Assembly (NCBI RefSeq): GCF_011008935.1 | Contig: NZ_JAAIVJ010000004.1 | Span: 186,001 to 250,000, forward strand | DNA from: Tabrizicola oligotrophica | GTDB lineage: Bacteria; Pseudomonadota; Alphaproteobacteria; Rhodobacterales; Rhodobacteraceae | Direction: 5' to 3' | Length of the DNA stretch: 64,000 nt | The notes under the pieces: model-generated | Told to the model about the DNA's origin: nothing | Seen by the model: the letters and a program-made list of their open reading frames with translations, nothing else | Databases searched by the model: none | Program-made: the position numbers and the translations under genes | Shown: positions 45,471-53,730 of the stretch, one piece after another | Position numbering within the stretch: position 1 is the first letter of the stretch | Layout of the letters: the number at the start of each line of letters is the position of its first letter

Positions 45471-45478
45471 ACGGGCGC

Positions 45479-46984
45479 TTAGCCCGCGAACCAACCGGCA
45501 TAGGTCTTGCGCAGTTCGGCCTTCTGCACCTTGCCCATGGCATTGCGCGGCAGCGCCGCAACCACCACTGCCGCCTTCGGCTGCTTGAACCGCGCCAGCC
45601 GCTCGCGCAGCCCCGCCAGCACCGCCGCGGGGTCCAGTGCCGCGCCGTTCTGCGCCACCAGCACGGCAAACACCGCCTCGCCGAAATCGGGGTGCGGCAG
45701 GCCGATCACCGCGCTTTCCAGCACCCCCGGCTGCTCGTCCAGCACCATCTCCACCTCGATGGGATAGACATTGAACCCGCCCGAGATCACCAGATCCTTG
45801 GCCCGCCCGACAATCTGCACATAGCCGTCTGCGTCCAGCCGCCCCAGATCGCCGGTGATGAACCAGCCGTCCGCCCGCAACTCCTCCGCTGTCTTGTCCT
45901 GCATCTGCCAATAGCCAAGGAACACATTCCGCCCCCGCACCTCGATGCCGCCGACCTCCCCCGGCGCCACCTCGGCCGCATCGGCCATGATCCGCAGCTC
46001 CACTCCCGGCAGCGGGAAGCCCACTGTCCCCGCCCGCCGCTCGCCGGCATAGGGGTTCGAGGTGTTCATGTTGGTCTCCGTCATGCCGTAGCGCTCCAGA
46101 ATCCGGTGCCCGGTCCGGGCCTCGAAGTCGGCATGGGTTTCGGCCAGCAGCGGTGCCGATCCCGACACGAACAGCCGCATATGCGCCACCAGATCGCGGG
46201 TGAAGCGGGCATCGTCCAGCAGCCTTGTGTAGAAGGTCGGCACCCCCATCATCGCCGTGGCGCGCGGCAGCGCGGCCAGCACCTCGTTCAGATCGAAACC
46301 GGGCAGGAAGATCATCTGCCCGCCGGTCAGGAAACTGACATTCGAGGCGACGAACAGCCCATGGGTGTGAAAGATCGGCAGGGCGTGCAGCAGTACGTCC
46401 TGCTCGGTGAACTGCCACAGATCGGCCAGCACTTCGGCATTCGACAGCAGGTTGTCATGGCTCAGCATGGCGCCTTTCGACCGGCCGGTCGTGCCCGAGG
46501 TATAGAGGATCGCCGCCAGATCACCCGGCGCCCGGTCCCGCGGCACAAAGCCTGTGGCCTGCCCGGCCATCGCGGCGGCAAAGCTGCCCCCCGCCCCGTC
46601 AAGCGTCATCAGCCCCGCGGCATGGCCCGCCGCGACCGGCGCCAGCGCCGCCTCGCGGGCCGGGTCGCACAGGAACAGCCGGGGCGCGGCATTGCCCAGA
46701 AAATAGCTTACTTCATCAGGGGTATAGGCGGTGTTCAGCGGCAGGAACACCGCCCCCACCGAGACCGTGGCCGCATAGACCGCCAGGGCCTCGGGCGATT
46801 TGGCGACCTGCACCGCCACCCGGTCGCCGGGCCGCACCCCAGCCGCCACAAGGGCATTGGCCGCCTGTCCGATCAGGTCATGGAACGCCCGCGCCGTCAG
46901 GGACCGACCGGCCGGCAGGTGCATCAACACGGTGTCGCGCTCTGCCAGTGCGGCAAAAAGGGCGGAATACAGCGGGTTTGTCAT
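45479..46984 (-). CDS. matB: malonyl-CoA synthetase
   Basis: This 501-residue ANL-superfamily enzyme closely follows the MatB pattern: AAILYTSGTTGRSKGAMLSH (P-loop), HALPIFHTHGLFVASN, MGVPTFYTRLL, RLFVSGSAPLL, ERYGMTETNMNTSNPY and FNVYPIEVE with a C-terminal MGKVQKAELR containing the adenylation Lys. It makes malonyl-CoA from malonate and ATP. The start at 46984 has AGGAGG 5 bases upstream; the longer reading has no support. It could feed the PKS 13 kb away, but the two are not linked in an operon. Confidence 0.93.
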   Translation of the reverse strand: MTNPLYSALFAALAERDTVLMHLPAGRSLTARAFHDLIGQAANALVAAGVRPGDRVAVQVAKSPEALAVYAATVSVGAVFLPLNTAYTPDEVSYFLGNAAPRLFLCDPAREAALAPVAAGHAAGLMTLDGAGGSFAAAMAGQATGFVPRDRAPGDLAAILYTSGTTGRSKGAMLSHDNLLSNAEVLADLWQFTEQDVLLHALPIFHTHGLFVASNVSFLTGGQMIFLPGFDLNEVLAALPRATAMMGVPTFYTRLLDDARFTRDLVAHMRLFVSGSAPLLAETHADFEARTGHRILERYGMTETNMNTSNPYAGERRAGTVGFPLPGVELRIMADAAEVAPGEVGGIEVRGRNVFLGYWQMQDKTAEELRADGWFITGDLGRLDADGYVQIVGRAKDLVISGGFNVYPIEVEMVLDEQPGVLESAVIGLPHPDFGEAVFAVLVAQNGAALDPAAVLAGLRERLARFKQPKAAVVVAALPRNAMGKVQKAELRKTYAGWFAG

Positions 46985-47180
46985 GATGTCCTCCTGCGGC
47001 GGGGCCTGTTCCTCCTCTGCCATGCAGGTCGCGGGCACTCAAGCGGTCAGATCGACCGCACCACCAGAAGGCGAGCGCTTAAAATTTGCCACAATCTGGC
47101 GCGAATTCACCCTTGAAGCGTCACGATTTTGCCCAAGCGCACCGTAAGGTTGTATGGACAAGACGCAAAAGGAGGCCATC

Positions 47181-47360
47181 ATGTCCCGGCTGTACCCCCT
47201 CCTTGCACGGTTCGGGCTGTTCGCCCAGAAATCCCTGCCCGAATGCGATATGTTCGATCTGCGCCTGACGCGCATCGAAAGCCGCGAAGCGCGGGCGCAG
47301 GTCCGCGGCAATTGCTTCAGAAGTCAATCGTCACATTCGGCAGACGCAGCTCTTTCATGA
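47181..47360 (+). CDS. possible small ORF, uncertain
   Basis: A 59-residue frame (MSRLYPLLARFGLFAQKSLP...) starts 6 bases after an excellent AAGGAGG site, with an in-frame ATG also at 47154. It has no recognised family, and its last 44 bases overlap the convergent mipZ gene end. The strong ribosome site is the main argument for it; the N-terminal part reads like a normal protein, while the Ser-rich end lies in the overlap. It could also be a fragment. Confidence 0.3.
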   Translation: MSRLYPLLARFGLFAQKSLPECDMFDLRLTRIESREARAQVRGNCFRSQSSHSADAALS

Positions 47361-48126
47361 GCTCACGCACTTCCTGCCGGGCGGCGACGTTCGACAGGTT
47401 CATCTGATCAACGCCGGTGTCCTTGAGATCGAGCACCGTCAGCCCACGCGGGAAAAGCTCGCGGAAGATCACGCGCTCGGCAAAACCGGGCGCGACGCGA
47501 AAGCCGATCCGGCGTGACAGATCTTCCAGCGCCGCGCCCACCTTGCGCTTGTTGTGCATGGCCTGTGCGCCAAGGCGATTGCGCAGGACGATCCAGTCGA
47601 TGGGCTTCAGCCCAGCCTGAGCGCGCAGCTGCCGTGCATTCCACACCATCTCGGAATAGATCGACGGGCCTTTCACCTTGCCCGTCTCCGGGTCGATCCG
47701 CGCCAGCAGGTCGAAATCGACAAAGCTGTCGTTCAGCGGCGTGATGAGCGTATCGGCCAGCGAATGGGCCACCTGCGACAGCCGGGTATGGCTGCCGGGG
47801 CAGTCGATGATGATGAAATCCGAAATCGGCTCCAGCGCCGCCACCGCCGCCGACAGCCGCGCGTCATAGGGGTTCTCGCCGGGCTGGAGGCCGGCGGCCT
47901 CGGCCTCGGGCAAATCGCGATAATCCGGGCTGTTGAGTTCAAGGCCGCTGCGCTTCAGGAAGGCCGAGCGGTTCTCGACATAGCGGGCGAAACTCTTCTG
48001 TCGCAGGTCAAGATCCAGCGCCCCCACCCGATGCCCCATCCGGGCCAGAGCGGTGGCGACATGCATCGAGGTGGTCGACTTGCCCGACCCGCCCTTTTCG
48101 TTCCCGACAACGATGATATAGGCCAC
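47317..48126 (-). CDS. mipZ: division-site positioning ATPase MipZ
   Basis: This 269-residue ParA/MinD-type ATPase has the deviant Walker A GNEKGGSGKSTTSMH at its N-terminus, LDLDLRQKSFARYVENR, the Walker B-like FIIIDCPG, and the MipZ-specific PLNDSFVDFDLLARIDP and RELFPRGLTVLDL. MipZ forms gradients from the chromosome origins and inhibits FtsZ away from mid-cell. The start is a GTG at 48126 with AGGGGG 8-9 bases upstream, since no ATG precedes YIIVVGNEKGG. Confidence 0.93.
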   Translation of the reverse strand: MAYIIVVGNEKGGSGKSTTSMHVATALARMGHRVGALDLDLRQKSFARYVENRSAFLKRSGLELNSPDYRDLPEAEAAGLQPGENPYDARLSAAVAALEPISDFIIIDCPGSHTRLSQVAHSLADTLITPLNDSFVDFDLLARIDPETGKVKGPSIYSEMVWNARQLRAQAGLKPIDWIVLRNRLGAQAMHNKRKVGAALEDLSRRIGFRVAPGFAERVIFRELFPRGLTVLDLKDTGVDQMNLSNVAARQEVRELMKELRLPNVTIDF

Positions 48127-48245
48127 GAAAGCTTCCCCCTTGCGGCCCTCTGCAGGGGCCTTGCCGACTATAGGACGCCCGCTACCGAAGGGAACTCCCC
48201 TTCGCAAGGGGAAAGACAGCCGTCGAACCTCTGCAGCACAGGCGC

Positions 48246-48286
48246 CTCCCCTCCCCCACCGTGGGGAGGGGCCGGGGGTGGGGGGC
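48246..48286. repeat. palindromic CCCCTCCCC/GGGGAGGGG element
   Basis: Copy of the family seen at 2342-3007: CCTCCCCTCCCCCACCGTGG followed by GGAGGGGCCGGGGGTGGGGG. It lies between mipZ and rpmE. A partly similar C/G-rich stretch precedes it at about 48190-48215. Confidence 0.8.
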
Positions 48287-48316
48287 GACGAAGGGGAGCC
48301 ATCCGCCCTCGCCAAT

Positions 48317-48340
48317 GGAAAAGGGCGCCCGAAGGCGCCC
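48317..48340 (-). terminator. intrinsic terminator of rplS-rpmE
   Basis: On the minus strand GGGCGCC-TTCG-GGCGCCC (48323-48340) is followed by TTTTCC. It lies 26 bases after the rpmE stop. Confidence 0.85.
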
Positions 48341-48365
48341 GATCCGGTCGTGCTGGCAGCTTGGC

Positions 48366-48587
48366 TCAGAAGCCGAGGCCCGCGTATTTGTTCTTGAACT
48401 TCGACACGCGACCGCCGGTGTCCATCAGCTTGGCGGTCTGGCCGGTCCAGGCCGGGTGCGACAACGGGTCGATGTCGAGCGACATGGTCTCGCCTTCCTT
48501 GCCCCAGGTGGTCTTGGTGCGGAAAGTGCTGCCGTCGGTCATTTTCACTTCGATGAAGTGATAGTCGGGGTGAATGCCGTCTTTCAT
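48366..48587 (-). CDS. rpmE: ribosomal protein L31
   Basis: This 73-residue protein starts [20 protein letters not shown] and has the L31 body [19 protein letters not shown] and FKNKYAG. It contains no cysteine, so it is the zinc-free (C-) form. The ATG at 48587 has GAGAGG 5 bases upstream. It follows rplS by 11 bases. Confidence 0.95.
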   Translation of the reverse strand: MKDGIHPDYHFIEVKMTDGSTFRTKTTWGKEGETMSLDIDPLSHPAWTGQTAKLMDTGGRVSKFKNKYAGLGF

Positions 48588-48598
48588 GGCGCCTCTCC

Positions 48599-48973
48599 TC
48601 ACTCAGCTTTTTCTTTGTAGTTGGTGACTTCGGCGATACGGGCCGATTTGCCGCGACGCGAACGCAGGTAGTAAAGCTTGGCGCGACGCACGCGCCCGCG
48701 GCGGACCACTTCGATCGAATCGATGTTGGTCGAGTAAAGCGGGAACACCCGCTCCACACCTTCGCCGAAGGAAATCTTGCGGACCGTGAACGAGGCCGAG
48801 ATGGTCAGGCCGCCCTTGCGGCCGATCACGACGCCTTCGTAGTTCTGGACGCGCGACCGCGTGCCTTCGGTCACTTTGTAGCCGACGCGGACGGTGTCAC
48901 CGGCCTTGAAGTCGGGGATCTTCTTGCCAAGCGCAGCGATCTGCTCGGCTTCGAGTTGTGCGATCAGGTTCAT
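48599..48973 (-). CDS. rplS: ribosomal protein L19
   Basis: This 124-residue protein starts [20 protein letters not shown] and has the L19 core [24 protein letters not shown] and [33 protein letters not shown]. It sits at the 30S-50S interface. The ATG at 48973 has GGAG 8 bases upstream and matches the family start. In many relatives trmD precedes it directly; here the gbcAB module lies between. Confidence 0.97.
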   Translation of the reverse strand: MNLIAQLEAEQIAALGKKIPDFKAGDTVRVGYKVTEGTRSRVQNYEGVVIGRKGGLTISASFTVRKISFGEGVERVFPLYSTNIDSIEVVRRGRVRRAKLYYLRSRRGKSARIAEVTNYKEKAE

Positions 48974-49371
48974 GCCTGTCTCCATGTGCCTGCGGCGGTT
49001 CCGCAGAGGTGATGGCCCGCGTCAGAGCTTCTGGTCTTCTATCCGGGTCCCTACAACCGTAAGCCCGCCAGAGATGCCGCATGCCTTGTCTGTTCGCGCC
49101 CCGCTGCCCCAGGGGCCGGGCGAAGGAACCGGCAGGCGGGCAAAGGGAATCGCATCCGTTGGACCACGGGTCCCGGACAGGCGGCGTATAGGCAAAGGGC
49201 GCCGGCGGGTCAAGTGCCGTGCAGGTTGCTGCACAAGACAAGGGCGCCTGTGGGGCGCAGGACCGCGATGCGGAAAGATGAATCTGTAATTCACGACACG
49301 CTCTGTCGGATTTTCGCGCGCCAAGGTCGCCGCCGCGATATGCCGGACCTGCATGTCGCGTATCGTCAGCT
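48974..49371. other. intergenic region between rplS and the riboswitch
   Basis: About 400 bases without a supported gene. It should hold the rplS promoter on the minus strand and the gbcAB promoter on the plus strand; AT-richer DNA at 49265-49320 (for example GAATCTGTAATTCACGACAC) is the best candidate for the latter. No RNA gene was recognised apart from the riboswitch that follows. Confidence 0.4.
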
Positions 49372-49549
49372 CTGCAAGGTGCCGCTGGCGACAGCGGAGA
49401 ATTGGGAAGCCGGTTCAAGGCCGGCGCTGCCCCCGCAACGGTAACGGGAAAGCGGCGTGACGAAAGCCACTGGGGTCTGCAGGCCCTGGGAAGGCGTCAT
49501 GCCCGGGCCGCAAGGCCCCCACCCCGAAGCCCGGAAACCAGCCTTGCAG
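49372..49549 (+). promoter_or_regulatory. cobalamin riboswitch
   Basis: The closing stem pairs CTGCAAGG (49372-49379) with CCTTGCAG (49542-49549) exactly. Inside are the family landmarks GAATTGGGAAGCCGGTTC, GCTGCCCCCGCAACGGTAAC, the GCCACTG at 49466-49472 and, at 49528-49543, the B12-box AGCCCGGAAACCAGCC. That is the adenosylcobalamin-sensing fold. A CCCCCGGC-N6-GCCGGGG hairpin just before the gbcA ribosome site (near 49635-49657) is the likely expression platform. Ligand binding is expected to reduce gbcAB expression. Confidence 0.93.
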
Positions 49550-49668
49550 GAAACGTCACCCGCGGCGGGCGGTTGGGCGGCTCTGGTCCCATGCTGCCCG
49601 GTTGCCCCTTTGCCCTTCGTCCCCATCTGAAACACCCCCGGCGGGATGGCCGGGGAAAGCGAGGTCTC

Positions 49669-50901
49669 ATGCTGAACCAAGCCGAAATTGCCGTGCAATT
49701 CGCCACGCGCCGCCCCTATCACTCCCTGACGCGCGAGCTTTACTGCGACGCCGGCGTCTTTCAGGCCGATCTGGAGGCGATCTGGTACAAGGACTGGATC
49801 TTTGCCGTCTCCGCCGCCGAACTGCCGAAGGCCGGGGCCTATGCCACGCTGCAACTCGGCGCCTATCCCGTGGTGATCGTCAAGGGGTCGGACGGCGAGA
49901 TCCGTGCCTTCCACAACGTCTGCCGTCACCGCGGCCAGCGCCTGTGCGCCAAGACTTCGGGCACCACCGTCAAGCTTGTCTGCCCCTATCACCAATGGAC
50001 CTACGACCTTGACGGCAAGCTGATGTGGGCGCGCGAGATGGGCCCCGAGTTCAAGCCCGCCAACCATGGGCTGAAGACTGTGCATTGCGCGGTTGCCGCC
50101 GGGATGGTTTTTGTCTGCGTGGCCGAAACCGCGCCCGACTTTGCGCCGGTCAAGACTGCGGCCGACCGCTATTCGGCGCCGCATGGGATGGGGGACCTCA
50201 AGGTCGCCTTCCAGTCGCGCATCGTGGAAAACGGCAACTGGAAGCTCGTGCTGGAAAACAACCGCGAGTGCTATCACTGTGCCGGGGCCCACCCCGCGCT
50301 TTGCCGCACCTTCAACGACGATCCCCATCTTGTCGGCGGCGATGACAGCCTGTCCTCGCCCGTCGGCGCCGCGCATGTCGAACGCTGCGAGGCGGCGGGC
50401 CTGCCGTCGCGCTATCTGATCTCGCCCGAGGAAAACTGGCGTCTGGTCCGCATCCCCTTCGTCGGCGCGGCGGTCAGCTATACGATGGATGGCAAGGCCG
50501 CCTCGACCAGGCTGCCGGCCATGCCCTTTGCCAATGCCGGCTCGCTGCTGTTCTTCCACTACCCGAACACCTGGAACCACTTCCTGTCGGACCATGTGCT
50601 GAACTTCCGCGTGCTGCCAATCAGCCCGACGGAAACCGAGGTGGTCACCACCTGGCTTGTCCACAAGGACGCGGTGGAAGGCCGCGACTATGACCTGAAG
50701 CGCCTGACCGAAGTCTGGGAGGCCACCAATGACGAGGACCGCCAGGTGGTCGAGGAAAACCAGAAGGGCATCCTGTCGCCCGCCTATGAGCCCGGCCCCT
50801 ATTCCCCGGATCAGGAAAGCGGCGTGGCGCAGTTCATCGACTGGTATTGCGCTTCGATGACGCGGCACCTGATGCCCGCACGACCGATGGCGGCCGAATA
50901 A
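49669..50901 (+). CDS. gbcA: Rieske oxygenase resembling glycine betaine demethylase, GbcA-like
   Basis: This 410-residue oxygenase has a Rieske [2Fe-2S] centre, CRHRGQRLC then CPYHQW (CxH...CxxH), at about residues 85-110, and a mononuclear iron site in NRECYHCAGAHP with the two His ligands. It matches the GbcA/CntA-type group that removes methyl groups from quaternary amines; GbcA converts glycine betaine to dimethylglycine with O2. Carnitine or stachydrine as substrate is possible. The ATG at 49669 has GAGG 5 bases upstream and follows a cobalamin riboswitch. gbcB begins 1 base after it. Confidence 0.85.
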   Translation: MLNQAEIAVQFATRRPYHSLTRELYCDAGVFQADLEAIWYKDWIFAVSAAELPKAGAYATLQLGAYPVVIVKGSDGEIRAFHNVCRHRGQRLCAKTSGTTVKLVCPYHQWTYDLDGKLMWAREMGPEFKPANHGLKTVHCAVAAGMVFVCVAETAPDFAPVKTAADRYSAPHGMGDLKVAFQSRIVENGNWKLVLENNRECYHCAGAHPALCRTFNDDPHLVGGDDSLSSPVGAAHVERCEAAGLPSRYLISPEENWRLVRIPFVGAAVSYTMDGKAASTRLPAMPFANAGSLLFFHYPNTWNHFLSDHVLNFRVLPISPTETEVVTTWLVHKDAVEGRDYDLKRLTEVWEATNDEDRQVVEENQKGILSPAYEPGPYSPDQESGVAQFIDWYCASMTRHLMPARPMAAE

Positions 50902-50902
50902 G

Positions 50903-51976
50903 ATGGGCGCGCAGATCAACTGGTCCGGCCAGCCCTGGACCGATGCCGAGTGGCTGGAATGTGCAATGGTCGTGCCCGATGTGGCCGACACCGCAAGCTT
51001 CACCTTCCGCGCGCCGTCGGGCGCGTGGTTCGACTACCAGCCGGGGCAGTTCATCACGCTGGACCTGCCGGTACCGGGCGGCAACGTGCAGCGCACCTAC
51101 ACGATTTCCTCCTCGCCCTCGCGCCCGCTGTCGATCTCGATCACCGTCAAGGCGCAGGCAGGCAGCATTGGCACGCGCTGGATGCTGGACCACCTGAAGC
51201 CGGGGATGAAGATCAAGGCCTATGGCCCGGCAGGGATTTTCAGCTTCCACCGCCACCCGGCGAAGAAATACCTGTTCATCTCGGCAGGCTCGGGCATCAC
51301 GCCGATGATGTCGATGACGACCTGGGCCTGGGATTCCGGCGAAATGCCGGACATCACCTTTGTCCATGCCGCACAGCATCCCTCGGAGATCATCTTCCGC
51401 GAGCGGCTGGAGAATTTCGCCAACCGCGTGCCGGGGCTGAAGCTGCGCTTCACCGTCGAGGAACCCGACCCGTTCCGCACCTGGCATGGCTATCAGGGCC
51501 GTCTCAGCCAGATCATGCTGGGTCTGATGGCGCCGGATTATCTCGACCGCGAAGTGTTCTGCTGCGGGCCGGAGCCTTTCATGCAGGCGGTGCGCGAGAT
51601 GCTGGCCTCGCTCGGCTATGACATGGCGCACTACCATCAGGAGAGCTTCGGCGCCCCGGTGCATGACGAGGCCGAAGCGCCGGACCTGAACGATGTGACG
51701 CCAGAGGCTGGCGCGGCGGCCGAGATCACCTTTGCCGCCTCGGGCATCACTGCGGCCTGTGACGAAACTGACACCGTTCTGGCGGTGGCCAAGCGGTCGG
51801 GGCTGAACATCCCCTCGGGCTGCACCTTTGGCCTTTGCGGCACCTGCAAGGTGAAAAAGACCGCCGGAGAAGTGCATATGGTCCACAACGGCGGCATCAG
51901 CGACGACGACGTCGCCGAAGGCTTCATCCTGGCCTGCTGCTCGCGGCCCCTGGGCCGCGTGGAAGTCGCGGTCTGA
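50903..51976 (+). CDS. gbcB: ferredoxin/flavin reductase partner of GbcA
   Basis: This 357-residue protein has an N-terminal ferredoxin-NADP reductase FAD domain (RTYTISSSPS with the FAD motif, about 60-70), an NAD domain (FISAGSGITPMMSM, about residues 124-137, and EVFCCGPEPFM), and a C-terminal plant-type [2Fe-2S] domain with SGCTFGLCGTCKVKK and a final CC. It passes electrons from NADH to the Rieske oxygenase. It is translated directly after gbcA (stop TAA, one base, ATG). Confidence 0.88.
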   Translation: MGAQINWSGQPWTDAEWLECAMVVPDVADTASFTFRAPSGAWFDYQPGQFITLDLPVPGGNVQRTYTISSSPSRPLSISITVKAQAGSIGTRWMLDHLKPGMKIKAYGPAGIFSFHRHPAKKYLFISAGSGITPMMSMTTWAWDSGEMPDITFVHAAQHPSEIIFRERLENFANRVPGLKLRFTVEEPDPFRTWHGYQGRLSQIMLGLMAPDYLDREVFCCGPEPFMQAVREMLASLGYDMAHYHQESFGAPVHDEAEAPDLNDVTPEAGAAAEITFAASGITAACDETDTVLAVAKRSGLNIPSGCTFGLCGTCKVKKTAGEVHMVHNGGISDDDVAEGFILACCSRPLGRVEVAV

Positions 51977-51990
51977 CCCGCACTCCTCGA

Positions 51991-52035
51991 GCACTTCGTG
52001 CACTCGTCGCCTGTCGCGAGGAGAGCACGAAGTGC
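51991..52035. terminator. inverted repeat between gbcB and trmD
   Basis: GCACTTCGTGC (51991-52001) and GCACGAAGTGC (52025-52035) are exact reverse complements separated by 23 bases. It lies between convergent genes, 15 bases after the gbcB stop and 9 bases from the trmD stop, and probably folds in both transcripts. Confidence 0.6.
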
Positions 52036-52043
52036 CCGACGAG

Positions 52044-52859
52044 TTAGCCTTGTCGTTTCGCCCACATGTCCGGGCGGCGTGCCTCGGTCAGCTTTTCCGC
52101 CTCGGCCCGGCGCCATCCGGCGATCTTGCCGTGGTCGCCGCTGGTCAGAACGGCCGGGATCTCCCTCCCCTCCCATTCCTGCGGCCGGGTGTATTGCGGA
52201 TGCTCCAGAAGCCCGTGGGAATGGCTTTCCTCCTCGATGCTTTCGGCATTCCCCAGAACCCCGGGGATCAGCCGCACCGTGGCATCCAGCATGGCCTGCG
52301 CGGCAATCTCGCCGCCGGTCAGCACAAAGTCGCCAAGCGAGACCTCCTCGATCTGCCAATGGTCCAGCACGCGCTGGTCCACGCCCTCGAACCGGCCACA
52401 CAGCAGCGTAATACCTTCTGCCGCCGCCCAGTCCCGCGCCATGGCCTGCGTAAAGGGCTTGCCGCGCGGCGAGAGGTAGATCACCGGCCAGCGCGCACGA
52501 TCCTTTGGCGTGCCGTCGGCGGCGACCTTCAGCGCCGCGTCCACCACATCGGCACGCAGGACCATCCCGGCCCCGCCGCCCGCCGGCGTGTCATCCACGT
52601 TGCGGTGCTTGCCAAGACCGAAGGTCCGCAGGTCCAGCGCCTCAAGCCTCCAGCGCCCCATCTCCAGCGCCTTGCCGGTCAGGCTGAGGCCCAGCGTGCC
52701 GGGGAAGGCGTCGGGGAACAGCGTGATGATCCTTGCCACCCATGCGCCTTTCAGCAGCATCGGTTCCTCCATCAGCACGCGCGGCTTCAGGCTGGCCGAA
52801 ATCTGCAACCGGCCATGGGATTTGCGCGCGGGCGGGGTTGGCTCGATGGGATCGGACAT
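52044..52859 (-). CDS. trmD: tRNA (guanine-N1)-methyltransferase
   Basis: This 271-residue SPOUT methyltransferase makes m1G37. It has ARIITLFPDAFPG, TPAGGGAGMVLRAD, PVIYLSPRGKPF, the trefoil-knot region LLCGRFEGVDQRVLD and GDFVLTGGEIAA. The N-terminus before ARIITLF is about 41 residues longer than usual, so the true start may be at Met30 or Met34 rather than 52859. It lies upstream of the gbcAB module and away from rplS, its usual neighbour. Confidence 0.95.
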   Translation of the reverse strand: MSDPIEPTPPARKSHGRLQISASLKPRVLMEEPMLLKGAWVARIITLFPDAFPGTLGLSLTGKALEMGRWRLEALDLRTFGLGKHRNVDDTPAGGGAGMVLRADVVDAALKVAADGTPKDRARWPVIYLSPRGKPFTQAMARDWAAAEGITLLCGRFEGVDQRVLDHWQIEEVSLGDFVLTGGEIAAQAMLDATVRLIPGVLGNAESIEEESHSHGLLEHPQYTRPQEWEGREIPAVLTSGDHGKIAGWRRAEAEKLTEARRPDMWAKRQG

Positions 52860-52928
52860 GCGCGGGCCTCTCGGATGCGATTGGCCGGGTTCATACCCTC
52901 GTCGCGCGCCTGCGGGAAGGGGCCGCGG

Positions 52929-53729
52929 TCAGTCCTCGTCCTCCAAGGCCAGCATTACGCCCTGCATCGCCGATTTCGCCCGCCGCAACTCTGCCGGCGG
53001 CAGTTTCGCGCGGTTCAGCAGGACGAACTGGTCGGCCAGGTCTTCAGCGACGCGGGCATTGCGGCGCGGCAGGCCGGGAAGGCCCTGGCGCAGGGCATGC
53101 GACAGCTCCAGAAGGTCATAGATCGCTTCAACCGGGCCGAGGCGCCGCTCCGCAAGGCTTTCCAGCGCCACGACTTCCAGCCGGGCCACGCCGTCAAGCG
53201 CCTTGGCCAGCGGCCCGGTCACGGAGTCAAAGTGCGCGGCGCCGACGAATTCCTTGCAGAACCGGCGCTGCTTCATCATCAGCTCGGGATGGATCGCCAA
53301 TTGCCAGTGCAGCGAGCGCAGCCACTGCGTCGCCTCGCGGGTGGTCAGCAGCACCACGATTTCGGCGCCGGGAAACCGCAAGCCCAATGCCTGCGCCGCG
53401 GCGGGCAGGGTCGTGATCGCCGCACGATAGTCGGTCAGGCCATGGCGGCCCGGCATGTGGCCCGCGAAATCCTCGGACGAGATCACCAGATCGCGCCCGC
53501 CAAGGTCTGGCAGAGCCAGCGCCCAGTCCTGCATGGCGTGCTCCAAGGCCAGCGCGTCGGGATGCAGGGAATAGGCCCGTGCCGCCTCGGTCGCGCGGGA
53601 CAGGCCCGGCGTGTGGCGCAGGGTCTCGACATGCAGCCGGGCCGCCAGCGCCGCCTGATGGGCGACCAGAGCCGCCTGCAGACTGGTGGTGCCGGTCTTG
53701 TGGAAGCCGCCGTGCAGGAGGATGCGCAT
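52929..53729 (-). CDS. sulfotransferase-like protein
   Basis: This 266-residue protein starts MRILLHGGFHKTGTTSLQ, where GFHKTGTTSL matches the 5'-PSB loop of PAPS-dependent sulfotransferases. A later VVLLTTREATQWLRS segment resembles the 3'-phosphate-binding region. The start at 53729 follows the stop of the membrane-protein gene with one base between (TGA-C-ATG). No acceptor is evident. It lies, unusually, within the rimM-trmD ribosome-processing group. Confidence 0.7.
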   Translation of the reverse strand: MRILLHGGFHKTGTTSLQAALVAHQAALAARLHVETLRHTPGLSRATEAARAYSLHPDALALEHAMQDWALALPDLGGRDLVISSEDFAGHMPGRHGLTDYRAAITTLPAAAQALGLRFPGAEIVVLLTTREATQWLRSLHWQLAIHPELMMKQRRFCKEFVGAAHFDSVTGPLAKALDGVARLEVVALESLAERRLGPVEAIYDLLELSHALRQGLPGLPRRNARVAEDLADQFVLLNRAKLPPAELRRAKSAMQGVMLALEDED

Positions 53730-53730
53730 G

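Noticed and set aside
47154-47180. ATG at 47154 as the start of the small ORF near mipZ
   Set aside because: The in-frame ATG at 47181 has a much better AAGGAGG site; the longer start adds no recognised residues. The ORF itself is kept only at low confidence.
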